Positions 42,458 to 50,556 of a stretch of DNA of 64,000 bases are shown in pieces. How positions within the stretch are numbered: position 1 is the stretch's first letter; each line of letters begins with the position of its first letter. The DNA comes from JAKZRT01 sp965247915. GTDB taxonomy: Bacteria; Pseudomonadota; Alphaproteobacteria; Rhodobacterales; Rhodobacteraceae. The position numbers and the translations under genes were made by a program. The notes beneath the pieces are model-generated. The model had not been told where the DNA came from and did no database searches. It was given only the letters and a program-made list of their open reading frames with translations. Where the stretch lies: NCBI GenBank assembly GCA_965247915.1, contig OZ252048.1, positions 3,782,001-3,846,000 on the forward strand, given 5' to 3'.

Positions 42458-42533
42458 TGGTGAGCCCGACAGGGATCGAACCTGTGACCCACTGATTAAA
42501 AGTCAGTTGCTCTACCAACTGAGCTACGGGCCC
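42458..42533 (-). tRNA. tRNA-Lys (anticodon TTT)
   Basis: The minus strand reads as a standard 76-nt cloverleaf: acceptor GGGCCCG, D-arm GCTCAGTTGGTAGAGC, anticodon stem-loop ACTGA-CTTTTAA-TCAGT with TTT, T-arm ending GGTTCGATCCC, and an encoded CCA. The acceptor pairs GGGCCCG with CGGGCTC with G-T tolerance. It lies between IS630 copy 3 and dapF. Confidence 0.97.
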
Positions 42534-42639
42534 ACTCAAGGCGCCCGTTTAGAAAACCCGCCCATCCGGGTCAAGCGGAAATCGCCGCGCGCAACGGGCG
42601 GACTGGCAAAAGTCCTGCGCCGGGGCTATATCGCCCGCC

Positions 42640-43473
42640 ATGGCTGACGCACCGAAAATATCCGGTCTGCCGTTCATGAAAATGCACGGGGCGGGCAATG
42701 ACTTCGTGGTGATCGACACCCGGGGCACGGGTGCGGCTGTCGGCCCGGCGCTGGCCCGCGCGCTGGGCGACCGGCATTGCGGCGTCGGCTTTGACCAATT
42801 GGCCGAAATAATGGGGCCGCAGGATGGGGCCGATGCTACGCTGCGGTTCTGGAACGCCGATGGCTCGACCGCCGGGGCCTGCGGCAACGCCACCCGTTGC
42901 GTGGCCGAACATCTGATGGCGGGCCGCGACACGATCACGCTGAAAACCGAACGCGGGCTGCTGCGCGCCGAGCGCGTGGGCGGCCGGGTCCGTGTCAACA
43001 TGGGTGCGGCGCAGCTTGGTTGGGCCGATATTCCGCTCACCGAGGCCGTGGATAGCGATCATCTGCCTATCGACGGCGACCCGGCGGCGGTCGGCATGGG
43101 CAACCCCCATTGCGTTTTCTTTGTGAAAGACGCTGCAAGCGTCGATGTTGCCGCGCGCGGATCAGCAATGGAACATCACGCGCTGTTCCCCAAGGCCACC
43201 AACGTCGAGTTCGCCCAAGTGCGCGCCCGCGACGACATCCGCATGCGGGTCTGGGAACGCAGCACCGGCATCACCCTGGCCTGCGGCTCGGGCGCCTGCG
43301 CAACCGCTGTGGCCGCGCACCGCCGCGGGTTGACCGGCGCGCGGGTCCGCATCGAGCTTGACGGCGGCTGGCTCGAGATCGAGCTGACCGACGAAGGCGT
43401 CTGGATGTCCGGCCCCACGGCCCATGTATATGATGGCGTCCTGACGCCCGAGTTTCTGGCAGGCCTCGGCTGA
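42640..43473 (+). CDS. dapF: Diaminopimelate epimerase
   Basis: A 277-residue cofactor-independent racemase that interconverts LL- and meso-diaminopimelate for lysine and cell wall synthesis. The N-terminal MHGAGNDFVVID is the family start. The two catalytic cysteines lie in the mirror motifs GACGNATRC (about residue 85) and LACGSGACA (about 217). GMGNPHCVFF and ERSTGITLACG are also present. The ATG at 42640 is kept because it is the first in frame. The TGA overlaps the mtaB ATG by one base. Confidence 0.95.
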   Translation: MADAPKISGLPFMKMHGAGNDFVVIDTRGTGAAVGPALARALGDRHCGVGFDQLAEIMGPQDGADATLRFWNADGSTAGACGNATRCVAEHLMAGRDTITLKTERGLLRAERVGGRVRVNMGAAQLGWADIPLTEAVDSDHLPIDGDPAAVGMGNPHCVFFVKDAASVDVAARGSAMEHHALFPKATNVEFAQVRARDDIRMRVWERSTGITLACGSGACATAVAAHRRGLTGARVRIELDGGWLEIELTDEGVWMSGPTAHVYDGVLTPEFLAGLG

Positions 43474-44723
43474 TGGACCGCCGCGCGCCCATTTTTTCCA
43501 ACCACGGGTGTCGTCTGAATTCATACGAAACGGCGGCCATGGGCGAACTTGCCGCCGCCGCTGGCTTGTCGGATGCGGTAATCATCAACACCTGCGCGGT
43601 GACGGCGCAAGCGGTTCGCAAAGCCCGCCAGGACATCCGCCGCCAGCGCCGCGAAAACCCGCGGGCGCGCATCATCGTCACCGGCTGCGCCGCGCAGATT
43701 GACCCAGGCTCTTTCGCCGCAATGGACGAGGTCAGCGTAGTGATCGGCAATGCCGAAAAAATGCGGCCCACCACCTGGACAGCCCTTGCCACCGGCGCGA
43801 CCGAACCGGTGCAAGTCAACGACATCATGTCAGTCACCGAGACCACCGGCCATCTGATCGACGGGTTCGGCACCCGGTCGCGCGCTTATGTTCAGGTGCA
43901 AAACGGCTGTGACCACCGCTGTACTTTTTGCGTTATCCCTTACGGGCGCGGAAATTCACGCTCGGTCCCGGCGAGCGTCGTGGTCGATCAGATCCGGCGT
44001 CTGGTCGATGTCGGCTTCAACGAAGTGGTTCTGACCGGCGTCGACATGACTTCCTGGGGCGCCGACCTGCCGGTGCAGCCGCGTTTGGGTGATCTGGTGC
44101 GGCGCATCCTGAAACTGGTCCCGGACCTCAAGCGCCTGCGTATTTCGTCGATCGACTCGATCGAAGCCGACGACGCCCTGATGGCGGCATTGGCCGAGGA
44201 AGAGCGGCTGATGCCGCATCTGCACCTCAGCCTGCAATCGGGCGATGACATGATCCTGAAACGCATGAAGCGCCGCCACCTGCGCGCCGACGCCATCGAC
44301 TTTTGCGCCCGTGCGCGCCGCCTGCGCCCCGACATTACCTTTGGCGCCGACCTCATCGCGGGCTTTCCGACCGAGACGCAATCGATGTTCGAAAACTCGG
44401 CTCGGCTGGTGGACGACTGCGGCCTGACCTGGCTGCACGTCTTTCCCTATTCGCCGCGCCCCGGCACCCCGGCGGCGCGGATGCCTCAGGTCGCGGGCAC
44501 CGCGATCCGCGACCGCGCCGCGCGCCTTCGGAAAGCAGGCGACAGGGCGGTGGCGAATTACCTGGCGGCCCTAGTCGGGCTGACGCACAGCGTTCTGATG
44601 GAAAGCCCGCGCCTGGGTCGGACCGAACATTTTGCCCAAGTGACCTTTGCCGCCGATCAACCCGTGGGTCAGATCGTTCCGGCGCGGGTCAGCGGTGTAA
44701 ACGCGGGCCGGCTGGTTGCCTGA
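43473..44723 (+). CDS. mtaB: tRNA t6A37 methylthiotransferase
   Basis: A 416-residue radical-SAM enzyme that converts t6A37 to ms2t6A37 in tRNAs reading ANN codons. The N-terminal UPF0004 domain carries the three cluster cysteines in NHGCRLN, NTCAVTA and GCAAQI. The radical-SAM motif is GCDHRCTFCVIPYGRG near residue 147 (CxxxCxxC). HLSLQSGDDMILKRMKRRH and ITFGADLIAGFPTE follow, then a C-terminal TRAM-like segment. It is coupled to dapF and ends beside the GST gene. tRNA-Lys (TTT), one expected substrate, is encoded 1 kb upstream. Confidence 0.93.
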   Translation: MDRRAPIFSNHGCRLNSYETAAMGELAAAAGLSDAVIINTCAVTAQAVRKARQDIRRQRRENPRARIIVTGCAAQIDPGSFAAMDEVSVVIGNAEKMRPTTWTALATGATEPVQVNDIMSVTETTGHLIDGFGTRSRAYVQVQNGCDHRCTFCVIPYGRGNSRSVPASVVVDQIRRLVDVGFNEVVLTGVDMTSWGADLPVQPRLGDLVRRILKLVPDLKRLRISSIDSIEADDALMAALAEEERLMPHLHLSLQSGDDMILKRMKRRHLRADAIDFCARARRLRPDITFGADLIAGFPTETQSMFENSARLVDDCGLTWLHVFPYSPRPGTPAARMPQVAGTAIRDRAARLRKAGDRAVANYLAALVGLTHSVLMESPRLGRTEHFAQVTFAADQPVGQIVPARVSGVNAGRLVA

Positions 44724-45354
44724 GACGCGCCCGATCCTTTACAGCTTTCGCCGCTGCCCCTATGCCATGCGCGCGCGGCTGGCCATCGCCAGTGCGGGCG
44801 TGACCTGCGACCTGCGCGAGGTCGTGCTGCGCGACAAAGCCCCGGAATTTCTGGCCACTTCGCCCTCGGCCACCGTGCCCTGCCTGAACACCGGCGAGAA
44901 AGTGATCGACGAAAGCCTCGACATCATGATCTGGGCGCTCGAAGCGCACGACCCCGAGCATTGGCTCGATATGCCGGCATCAGGCCACGCGCTGGTCGCG
45001 CAGGCCGACGGCCCGTTCAAAACCGCCCTCGATCATTATAAATACGCGTCCCGCCACCCCGAGATCGACGCCCTGGCCGAACGCGCTGCCGCCGCTAAGT
45101 TTTTGCGCGACCTCGATGCGATGCTGCGCGGCAATGTCTGGCTTTTTGGCAACCGCCCGAGGCTTGCCGACATGGCCATCGCGCCATTCGTCCGGCAATT
45201 CGCCCACGTCGATCTCGACTGGTTCCAGGCCCAACACTGGCCTGACCTGGCCGCCTGGATCGCCGCCTTCAAGGCCTCGCGCCGCTTCGCGGCAATCATG
45301 GCCAAATACCAAAGGTGGCAGGCCGGAGATGCGGTCACGATTTTTCCGGCCTGA
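44716..45354 (+). CDS. Glutathione S-transferase-family protein
   Basis: A 212-residue cytoplasmic protein. The thioredoxin-like N-terminal domain reads ILYSFRRCPYAMRARLAIASAG with the GSH-site cis-Pro and acidic residues in ATVPCLNTGEKVIDESLDI. The all-helical C-terminal domain includes NRPRLADMAIAPFVRQFA. It starts at a TTG 8 bp inside the mtaB end. Substrate unknown; the CPYAMR motif is typical of the Omega/glutaredoxin-like type, which often acts as a thiol transferase. Confidence 0.85.
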   Translation: MPETRPILYSFRRCPYAMRARLAIASAGVTCDLREVVLRDKAPEFLATSPSATVPCLNTGEKVIDESLDIMIWALEAHDPEHWLDMPASGHALVAQADGPFKTALDHYKYASRHPEIDALAERAAAAKFLRDLDAMLRGNVWLFGNRPRLADMAIAPFVRQFAHVDLDWFQAQHWPDLAAWIAAFKASRRFAAIMAKYQRWQAGDAVTIFPA

Positions 45355-45365
45355 CGGGTCTTGGC

Positions 45366-45800
45366 TCAGGCCGCCGTCCGAGACCGCGCCACGCTGATTT
45401 TCAAAGCGGCTTCAGCCGCCTCGCGCCCCTTTTCCACAAAATGCGCCTTGAAAATCTGGATGTGGTGATCGGTTTCCTGAAAGTGATGCGGGGTCAAGGC
45501 GACCGACAGAACCGGCACGCCGGTCTCCAGCCCCGCCCGCATCAACCCGTCCACCACCGCCTGCGCCACGAAATCATGACGGTATATCCCGCCATCCACG
45601 ATCAGCGCCGCCGCAACCACCGCGCCATAACGCCCCGACCGCGCCAGATCGCGCGCCATCAGGGGCAATTCAAACGCGCCCGGCACATCGAAAACGTCAA
45701 CGAGCCGGTCGGGAATGACCGCCAGAAACCCTTTGAGCGCCTGATCGACAATCTCGGCGTGCCAGCCGGCTTTGACAAAAGCATATCGGGTGTGTGTCAT
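45366..45800 (-). CDS. ribH: 6,7-dimethyl-8-ribityllumazine synthase, type II
   Basis: A 144-residue riboflavin-pathway enzyme that condenses 5-amino-6-ribitylaminouracil with 3,4-dihydroxy-2-butanone 4-phosphate. Segments are RYAFVKAGWHAEIVDQALKGF, VPGAFELPLMARDLA, ALIVDGGIYRHDFVAQAVVDGL and VLSVALTPHHFQETDHHIQIFKAHFVEKG. The last segment places it with the decameric RibH2 type known from Brucella and Mesorhizobium. The ATG 45800 follows GGAGATAACG. An FMN riboswitch lies 81 bp upstream of it. Confidence 0.92.
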   Translation of the reverse strand: MTHTRYAFVKAGWHAEIVDQALKGFLAVIPDRLVDVFDVPGAFELPLMARDLARSGRYGAVVAAALIVDGGIYRHDFVAQAVVDGLMRAGLETGVPVLSVALTPHHFQETDHHIQIFKAHFVEKGREAAEAALKISVARSRTAA

Positions 45801-45880
45801 CGTTATCTCCTTTCCAAAAAGCGACACATGTCACCCAAGGCGATAACGGGCGCGCTTCCCCGCCAAGGGTGTGGCGCGCC

Positions 45881-46027
45881 GCATTCTCTTCCATCCGGAC
45901 TTTCACCGTCGGCTCTGGCCTCGCACCAGATCTGCTGACCCCCGGATCCAGTCCGGGGCGCTCGCGGGCTTGCGCGGTCGGGCCCCGCTTACCGCCGGTG
46001 GGGACTTTCACCCCGCCCTGAGAATGG
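45881..46027 (-). promoter_or_regulatory. FMN riboswitch (RFN element) controlling ribH
   Basis: On the minus strand the aptamer runs from CATTCTCAGGGCGGGGTG to GTCCGGATGGAAGAGAATG. The ends pair (CATTCTC/GAGAATG, P1). Conserved RFN pieces are present in order: TCCCCACCGGCGGTAAG, AGCCCGCGAGCG, GGTCAGCAGATCTGGTG, GAGCCGACGGTGAAAG and TCCGGATGGAAGAG. Binding of FMN should lower RibH synthesis. The 80-bp expression platform before GGAGATAACG shows no clear T-run, so ribosome-site masking is more likely than termination. Confidence 0.95.
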
Positions 46028-46220
46028 GGCCACCGTCATCGGCAGAACGTCGGAAGTCAAGACCCGCGCAAATGACCGATGGCGCTCATGCGGCGCAGGA
46101 AATCGGTTGCGCCGCGCAAATGCGCGCCGCGGCAAAGGGGGCGCTGCCCCCAGCCCGCCAAGAAGCGAATGCACCACTGAAGTATTTCGTAAAGCCAAGA
46201 AATTGATCGGATATCGCCCC

Positions 46221-46309
46221 CATCATACTTCCAGAAGTACTCCGGGGAGCGCGAGGGGCAGCGCCCCTCGCCTGTGGCGACGCGTGAAACCCGGCGCAAA
46301 TCCTTAGCC
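46221..46309 (+). repeat. Dispersed intergenic repeat, copy 2
   Basis: It matches 2563-2655 in block order: TTCC-AGTACTCCGGGGAG, palindrome, GGCGACGCG, CCCGGCGCAAA, CCTTAGCC. The palindrome has a nine-base stem (46251-46259 with 46263-46271, GCGAGGGGC/GCCCCTCGC) and a 3-nt loop. It overlaps the mlaC stop codon (46304-46306), which is transcribed from the other strand. Confidence 0.7.
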
Positions 46310-46891
46310 AGCTTTCGCGAGGTCGGCAATCAGGCGGTCGACATCGCCGCGGCGCCTGTCCAGCATTGCCTGGATTTCGGTCCGCTCGCTCAACAGCAGG
46401 TTCACACCCTCGATGTACATGTTGAAAAATCGCTCTTCGCCGCTGCGGTCGGTGACCATAAAGGCGACTTCAAACGGCGACACGCCGTCGAGCCAGGCCA
46501 CTGTCCTCACCTCGACAAAGCTTTTCACCTTGCGCGCATCGCGAACTTCGACGCCGCCGCCGATAAACTCGCGGAACCGCTTGCCGTACTTGCGCGCCAT
46601 ATAACCGCGAAATACCTGCGTAAACCGCGCCAGCTCGCCCGCGCTCATCGACCAGGCGTCAACGCCAAGCGTATAGCGCGCAATCGTGTCCACATCGGCG
46701 TAATTGGCGAAGAGCACCTCAAAATCGCCAATCATCCCGGCCTCGGATTTGCCCGAGTTGATGATCGTGTTGATGTCGTCGACAACCTTACCAACCAGCC
46801 GCTTCGCGGCCCGCTCGGTAATCGCCAGCGCCGGCAATGCCCCGGCGATGGTGGCCAATAGGCTGGTGGCGACAAATGTTCTTCGGTCCAT
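46304..46891 (-). CDS. mlaC: MlaC-family phospholipid-binding protein
   Basis: A 195-residue periplasmic carrier from the ATG 46891, with a signal peptide (DRRTFVATSLLATIAGALPALA). It belongs to the Ttg2D/MlaC family: TLGVDAWSMSAGELARFTQVFRGYMARKYGKRF, then VAFMVTDRSGEERFFNMYIEGVNLLLSERTEIQAML. MlaC ferries phospholipids between the outer-membrane MlaA complex and the MlaFEDB transporter, keeping the outer membrane asymmetric. It begins 1 bp after the mlaA stop. The transporter genes are not in the window. Confidence 0.88.
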   Translation of the reverse strand: MDRRTFVATSLLATIAGALPALAITERAAKRLVGKVVDDINTIINSGKSEAGMIGDFEVLFANYADVDTIARYTLGVDAWSMSAGELARFTQVFRGYMARKYGKRFREFIGGGVEVRDARKVKSFVEVRTVAWLDGVSPFEVAFMVTDRSGEERFFNMYIEGVNLLLSERTEIQAMLDRRRGDVDRLIADLAKAG

Positions 46892-46892
46892 A

Positions 46893-47657
46893 TTATTCAA
46901 GTCCCAATTCCTCAAACGGGTCCGTAACGTCTTCGGCGGCCTGTTCCCCGCCCAGCTTAAAACGCCTCGATTGTAGATATAGTAGTCGCGACTGCGCATA
47001 GCTATCGGCAGAGTTGTCTAAAATGTCATCGACCGTGACCGCAAATTTATCGCGGGTGTCCAGCGCCCACATCAGGCTGGATGCGGTGCCGATATAGGCC
47101 TCGGGCACCGGCAGGATATAACTCAGCGGGTTGGTCACCAGATCAGCCACGCGGCCGACCGTATGGCGCGCGGTCGAGGGGCCGACCAGCGGCAGTTCCA
47201 CGTAAGCGCCTTCGCCCACGCCCCAGACATAAAGCGTCTCGCCAAAATCGGTGCTGGCGCCGTCAAGCCCGGCGAATGTTGCAAAGTCGAATAATCCGCC
47301 AACGCCAATGGTGGTATTCAAGACAAAGCGCACCGACGAGACCACCGCGATGTCAAACCGCCCTTGCAATGTCGAGTTGATTACGTTGCGAGGCTCCGAG
47401 AAATTAAAGGCAATATTCCTGACGGCCCTTGCAACCGGGTCCGGCACAAAGGTCCCATAAGCCTTGGCGCTGGGCCGCAGAACCGCCCGGTCGACCGACA
47501 CGTTGACCTGGTGGATTGCCCGGTTACTCTCCTCGTTCGGGTCATTGATGTCGTTGGGCCCGCTAGGGTGCGCGCAGGCCACAAGCGCCAGCAGCGCGCC
47601 GGTAAAAAAGACCAGGCGCAAGGGCACTGAGACACGCAAGTTCTGGCAACTGAACAT
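46893..47657 (-). CDS. mlaA: MlaA (VacJ) outer-membrane lipoprotein
   Basis: A 254-residue lipoprotein with a lipobox LVAC at residues 25-28. The MlaA domain shows DPNEESNRAIHQVNVSVDRAVLRP, NFSEPRNVINSTLQG, RFVLNTTIGVGGLFDFA and DFGETLYVWGVGEGAYVELPLVGPSTARHTVG. It removes phospholipids from the outer leaflet and passes them to MlaC, encoded directly downstream. It diverges from ridA-like 47832, leaving a 174-bp promoter region. Confidence 0.9.
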   Translation of the reverse strand: MFSCQNLRVSVPLRLVFFTGALLALVACAHPSGPNDINDPNEESNRAIHQVNVSVDRAVLRPSAKAYGTFVPDPVARAVRNIAFNFSEPRNVINSTLQGRFDIAVVSSVRFVLNTTIGVGGLFDFATFAGLDGASTDFGETLYVWGVGEGAYVELPLVGPSTARHTVGRVADLVTNPLSYILPVPEAYIGTASSLMWALDTRDKFAVTVDDILDNSADSYAQSRLLYLQSRRFKLGGEQAAEDVTDPFEELGLE

Positions 47658-47831
47658 AGGGCCGCGGGTTCTCCCGTCTTGGCAAAATTACTGCTCTGGT
47701 TTCGCAACTGAGTATTGTGATTGCCCTACCTTGGCAAGCGAAGCAGCCCGTCCCCGGGCAACAGGCGGTTTTTTGCGGTTCACATTTTGCGGGCACCCAA
47801 TTAGCGTCGAATCGGAAACAACCGCCCAAAT

Positions 47832-48308
47832 ATGGACCGATTGATGCCCCAAACGATAGACTCCCGCCTGGCCGACCTGGGGGTCACCTTGCCCGAACCC
47901 GCAGCTGCGGTGGCCAATTACGTGCCTTACGTGCGCCAGGGTGCGACGCTCTATGTCTCGGGTCAGGTATCCGCAGCAGGTGGTGAAATGATCACCGGAA
48001 AACTGGGCGACGACATGAGCACCGAAGATGGCGCGGCCGCGGCGCGGGTCTGTGCGATCAATCTGCTCTCGCAGGTCAAGGCCGCCTGCGACGGTGATAT
48101 CGAACGGTTGAAGCGCGTCGTCAAACTGACTGGCTTTGTCAATTCGACGCTCGATTTCCACGACCAGCCCAAGGTCATTAACGGCGCGTCCGATTTTCTG
48201 GTCGCCGCACTGGGCGACCGGGGCCGCCACGCGCGGTCGGCAGTCAGCGCCGCGGCACTGCCCTTTGGCGTCGCGGTCGAGATCGAAGGGATATTCGAGG
48301 TCGAATGA
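47832..48308 (+). CDS. RidA-family (YjgF/YER057c/UK114) protein
   Basis: A 158-residue protein with SRLADLGVTLPEPAAAVANYVPYVRQGATLYVSGQV and LKRVVKLTGFVNSTLDFHDQPKVINGASDFL. It ends with a GDRGRHARSAVSAAALPFGVAVEIEGIFEV segment. That matches the longer RidA subfamily of about 150 residues, typical of alphaproteobacteria. RidA proteins hydrolyse reactive enamine/imine intermediates; the conserved Arg is in GRHARSAV. The second Met (codon 5) is an equally good start. It overlaps the next gene by four bases. Confidence 0.85.
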   Translation: MDRLMPQTIDSRLADLGVTLPEPAAAVANYVPYVRQGATLYVSGQVSAAGGEMITGKLGDDMSTEDGAAAARVCAINLLSQVKAACDGDIERLKRVVKLTGFVNSTLDFHDQPKVINGASDFLVAALGDRGRHARSAVSAAALPFGVAVEIEGIFEVE

Positions 48309-49051
48309 CCCTGCCACCGCAGTTTCTGGCGCGCCCGCTTGCCCACAGGGGCCTGCACGACGCGCGCGCGGGCTGGGTGCAAAACAGCCTTTCGGCGATG
48401 CGCGCGGCGATTGACGCAAGCTATGGCATCGAATGCGATCTTCAGCTTTCAGCCGACGGGCTCGCGATGGTTTTTCACGATCACCAGCTGGACCCACTGA
48501 CGGACGCAACAGGTCGCGTTTCCGATTTCAGCGCCGATCAACTGGCAGCGACGCGGCTGACCGGAAGCGCGGAGGACATTCCGCGCCTGACGGATCTGCT
48601 TGACCTCGTGGCGGGACGGGTGCCGCTGTTGATCGAACTGAAAGATCAGACCCAGCGGCCAGGCGGGTCGGTCGGACCGCTAGAGGCGGCCACGATTGCC
48701 GCCCTTGACCGGTACGATGGCCCGGTGGCGCTGATATCGTTTCAGCCGGCAATGGTTCAAGAGCTTGCCCGCATCGCCCCCGATATTCCGCGTGGTCTGG
48801 TGGGTAGAAACTTCGACCACCACCATCTTAGCGTCGAGGAAAACGCGGCCCTGACCGATTATGCGGCCTTCGAAGCGACCGGTTCGTGCTTTGTCAGCCA
48901 CAAATGGCGTCATCTCGATGCCCCGGCGGTCAAACGCCTGAAATCGCAAGGCGTGCCGGTGCTCGCCTGGACCATCCGCAGCCGCAAAGACGAAGCCGTC
49001 GCGCGCGCGATCGCCGATAACGTTACCTTCGAGGGCTACCTTGCCGCTTGA
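48305..49051 (+). CDS. ugpQ: Glycerophosphodiester phosphodiesterase
   Basis: A 248-residue TIM-barrel phosphodiesterase that releases glycerol 3-phosphate from deacylated phospholipids. Family motifs are RPLAHRGLHDARAGWVQNSLSAM (catalytic His), IECDLQLSADGLAMVFHDHQLDPLTD (metal Glu/Asp and second His), LIELKDQ and VLAWTIRSRKDEAVA. No signal peptide is seen, so it is cytoplasmic. It is coupled to the RidA gene and is followed by an acyltransferase gene on the same strand. Confidence 0.88.
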   Translation: MTLPPQFLARPLAHRGLHDARAGWVQNSLSAMRAAIDASYGIECDLQLSADGLAMVFHDHQLDPLTDATGRVSDFSADQLAATRLTGSAEDIPRLTDLLDLVAGRVPLLIELKDQTQRPGGSVGPLEAATIAALDRYDGPVALISFQPAMVQELARIAPDIPRGLVGRNFDHHHLSVEENAALTDYAAFEATGSCFVSHKWRHLDAPAVKRLKSQGVPVLAWTIRSRKDEAVARAIADNVTFEGYLAA

Positions 49052-49084
49052 CGGCGCTGCCATCCCTCAGTCATTTCGGCCCCA

Positions 49085-50266
49085 ATGGCCGACACGCACA
49101 TCGAAATAGAGGTTCTGGACCGGATCGACCGGATCGATCCGGACGATTGGGACGCCTGCGCCTGCCCCGAGGCCGACCATGGCCGCCCGATTGACCCGTT
49201 CACAACGCACCGGTTTCTGAGCGCGCTCGAGATCAGCGGTTCGGTTGGGCCGGGCACCGGCTGGGCGCCGCGTCATCTGGTGGCGCGCGCCGGCGGCCAG
49301 GTGATCGGTTGCGCGCCGCTTTACGCCAAGGGCCACAGTCAGGGCGAATACATCTTCGATTTCAACTGGGCCCATGCTTATGAGCAGGCCGGTGGGCGCT
49401 ACTATCCCAAACTTCAGATCGCAGTGCCGTTCACGCCCGCGACCGGGCGCCGGTTTCTGACCCGCCCCGGGTGGGAAAAGGCCGGAATTTCCGCTTTGAC
49501 CCAGGGGGCCATTCAAGTGGCCGCAGAAAACCACCTGAGTTCGGTTCACGTCACCTTCTGCACGGCCGCCGAGGCCGAGGCCGGGCGCGCCATGGGACTG
49601 ATGCATCGCACCAGCCAGCAGTTTCACTGGCACAACGACAGCTACCCCGATTTCGACGCTTTCGTGGCCTCGCTGAACGCCCGCAAGCGCAAGAACATCC
49701 GCCGCGAACGGGCTCAGGCAAAAGATTTCGGGGGGCGGATCGTGGCGCTGACCGGCGACGCGATCACGCCTGCGCATTGGGATGCGTTCTGGGTTTTTTA
49801 TCAGAACACCGGCAGGCGCAAATGGGGGTCGCCCTATCTGACACGGACGTTTTTTGACGCGGCGCAGAAAAACCTGCGCGATGACATCCTGTTGGTGCTC
49901 GCCGAACGCGACGGCGAATTCGTCGCCGGGGCACTGAATTTCATCGGGCGCAACGCGCTCTATGGCCGCTATTGGGGCTGCGTCGAAGACCATCCCATGC
50001 TGCACTTTGAGCTTTGCTATTACCGCGCCATCGATTTTGCCATCGCGCACGGGCTGGCCCGCGTCGAAGCCGGCGCACAGGGCGAACACAAGCTGGCGCG
50101 CGGCTACATGCCCACCACCACCCATTCGCTGCACTGGTTCGCCGATCCGGGATTTGCCGGAGCGATCGCCAAATACCTTGATGCCGAACGCGCAGCGGTG
50201 GATGAAGAGATCGATGTGCTGACCGAATACGGCCCATTCCGAAAAACCCAAGGGGAAGAAAAATGA
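49085..50266 (+). CDS. DUF482/FemAB-like GNAT acyltransferase
   Basis: A 393-residue protein of the former DUF482 (peptidogalycan-biosynthesis-like) family. Segments are FTTHRFLSALEISGSVGPGTGWAPRH, YIFDFNWAHAYEQAG-RYYPKLQIAVPFTPATGRRFL, LNARKRKNIRRERAQAK and CVEDHPMLHFELCYYRAIDFAIAHGLARVEAGAQGEHK. The family has a GNAT/FemAB double fold, but the substrate is not established. Its stop overlaps the phhB start by four bases. Confidence 0.82.
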   Translation: MADTHIEIEVLDRIDRIDPDDWDACACPEADHGRPIDPFTTHRFLSALEISGSVGPGTGWAPRHLVARAGGQVIGCAPLYAKGHSQGEYIFDFNWAHAYEQAGGRYYPKLQIAVPFTPATGRRFLTRPGWEKAGISALTQGAIQVAAENHLSSVHVTFCTAAEAEAGRAMGLMHRTSQQFHWHNDSYPDFDAFVASLNARKRKNIRRERAQAKDFGGRIVALTGDAITPAHWDAFWVFYQNTGRRKWGSPYLTRTFFDAAQKNLRDDILLVLAERDGEFVAGALNFIGRNALYGRYWGCVEDHPMLHFELCYYRAIDFAIAHGLARVEAGAQGEHKLARGYMPTTTHSLHWFADPGFAGAIAKYLDAERAAVDEEIDVLTEYGPFRKTQGEEK

Positions 50267-50556
50267 CCGACAGACTGTCCGACGCCGAACGTGAAACCGA
50301 CCTGGCCCCGCTGATCGACGCAGGCTGGTCGATGGTCGCCGGACGCGACGCGATGTCCAAGACCTTCACGTTCCGAAATTTCGCAACGGCCTTCGGCTGG
50401 ATGACGTCGATTGCCATTGTGGCCGAGAAGATGAACCACCACCCCGACTGGTCAAATGTTTACAATCGGGTCGAAGTGACATTAACCACCCATGACGCGG
50501 GCGGTCTTACAGCCAAAGACATCAAGCTCGCCAACCGGATGGAGGCGCTGGCCTGA
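50263..50556 (+). CDS. phhB: Pterin-4a-carbinolamine dehydratase
   Basis: A 97-residue cytoplasmic enzyme that dehydrates 4a-hydroxytetrahydropterin after aromatic amino acid hydroxylation. The whole domain is present: FTFRNFATAFGWMTSIAIVAEKMNHHPDWSNVYNRVEVTLTTHDAGGLTAKD, with the catalytic HHPDW motif at about residue 60. No aromatic hydroxylase gene is in the window; the family also acts in molybdopterin-related or other pterin salvage. It shares its stop (TGATG) with the next gene. Confidence 0.9.
   Translation: MTDRLSDAERETDLAPLIDAGWSMVAGRDAMSKTFTFRNFATAFGWMTSIAIVAEKMNHHPDWSNVYNRVEVTLTTHDAGGLTAKDIKLANRMEALA

Noticed and set aside
42458..42533. tRNA-Lys as an integrase attachment site
   Set aside because: No second copy of the tRNA 3' end and no integrase gene were found in the window.
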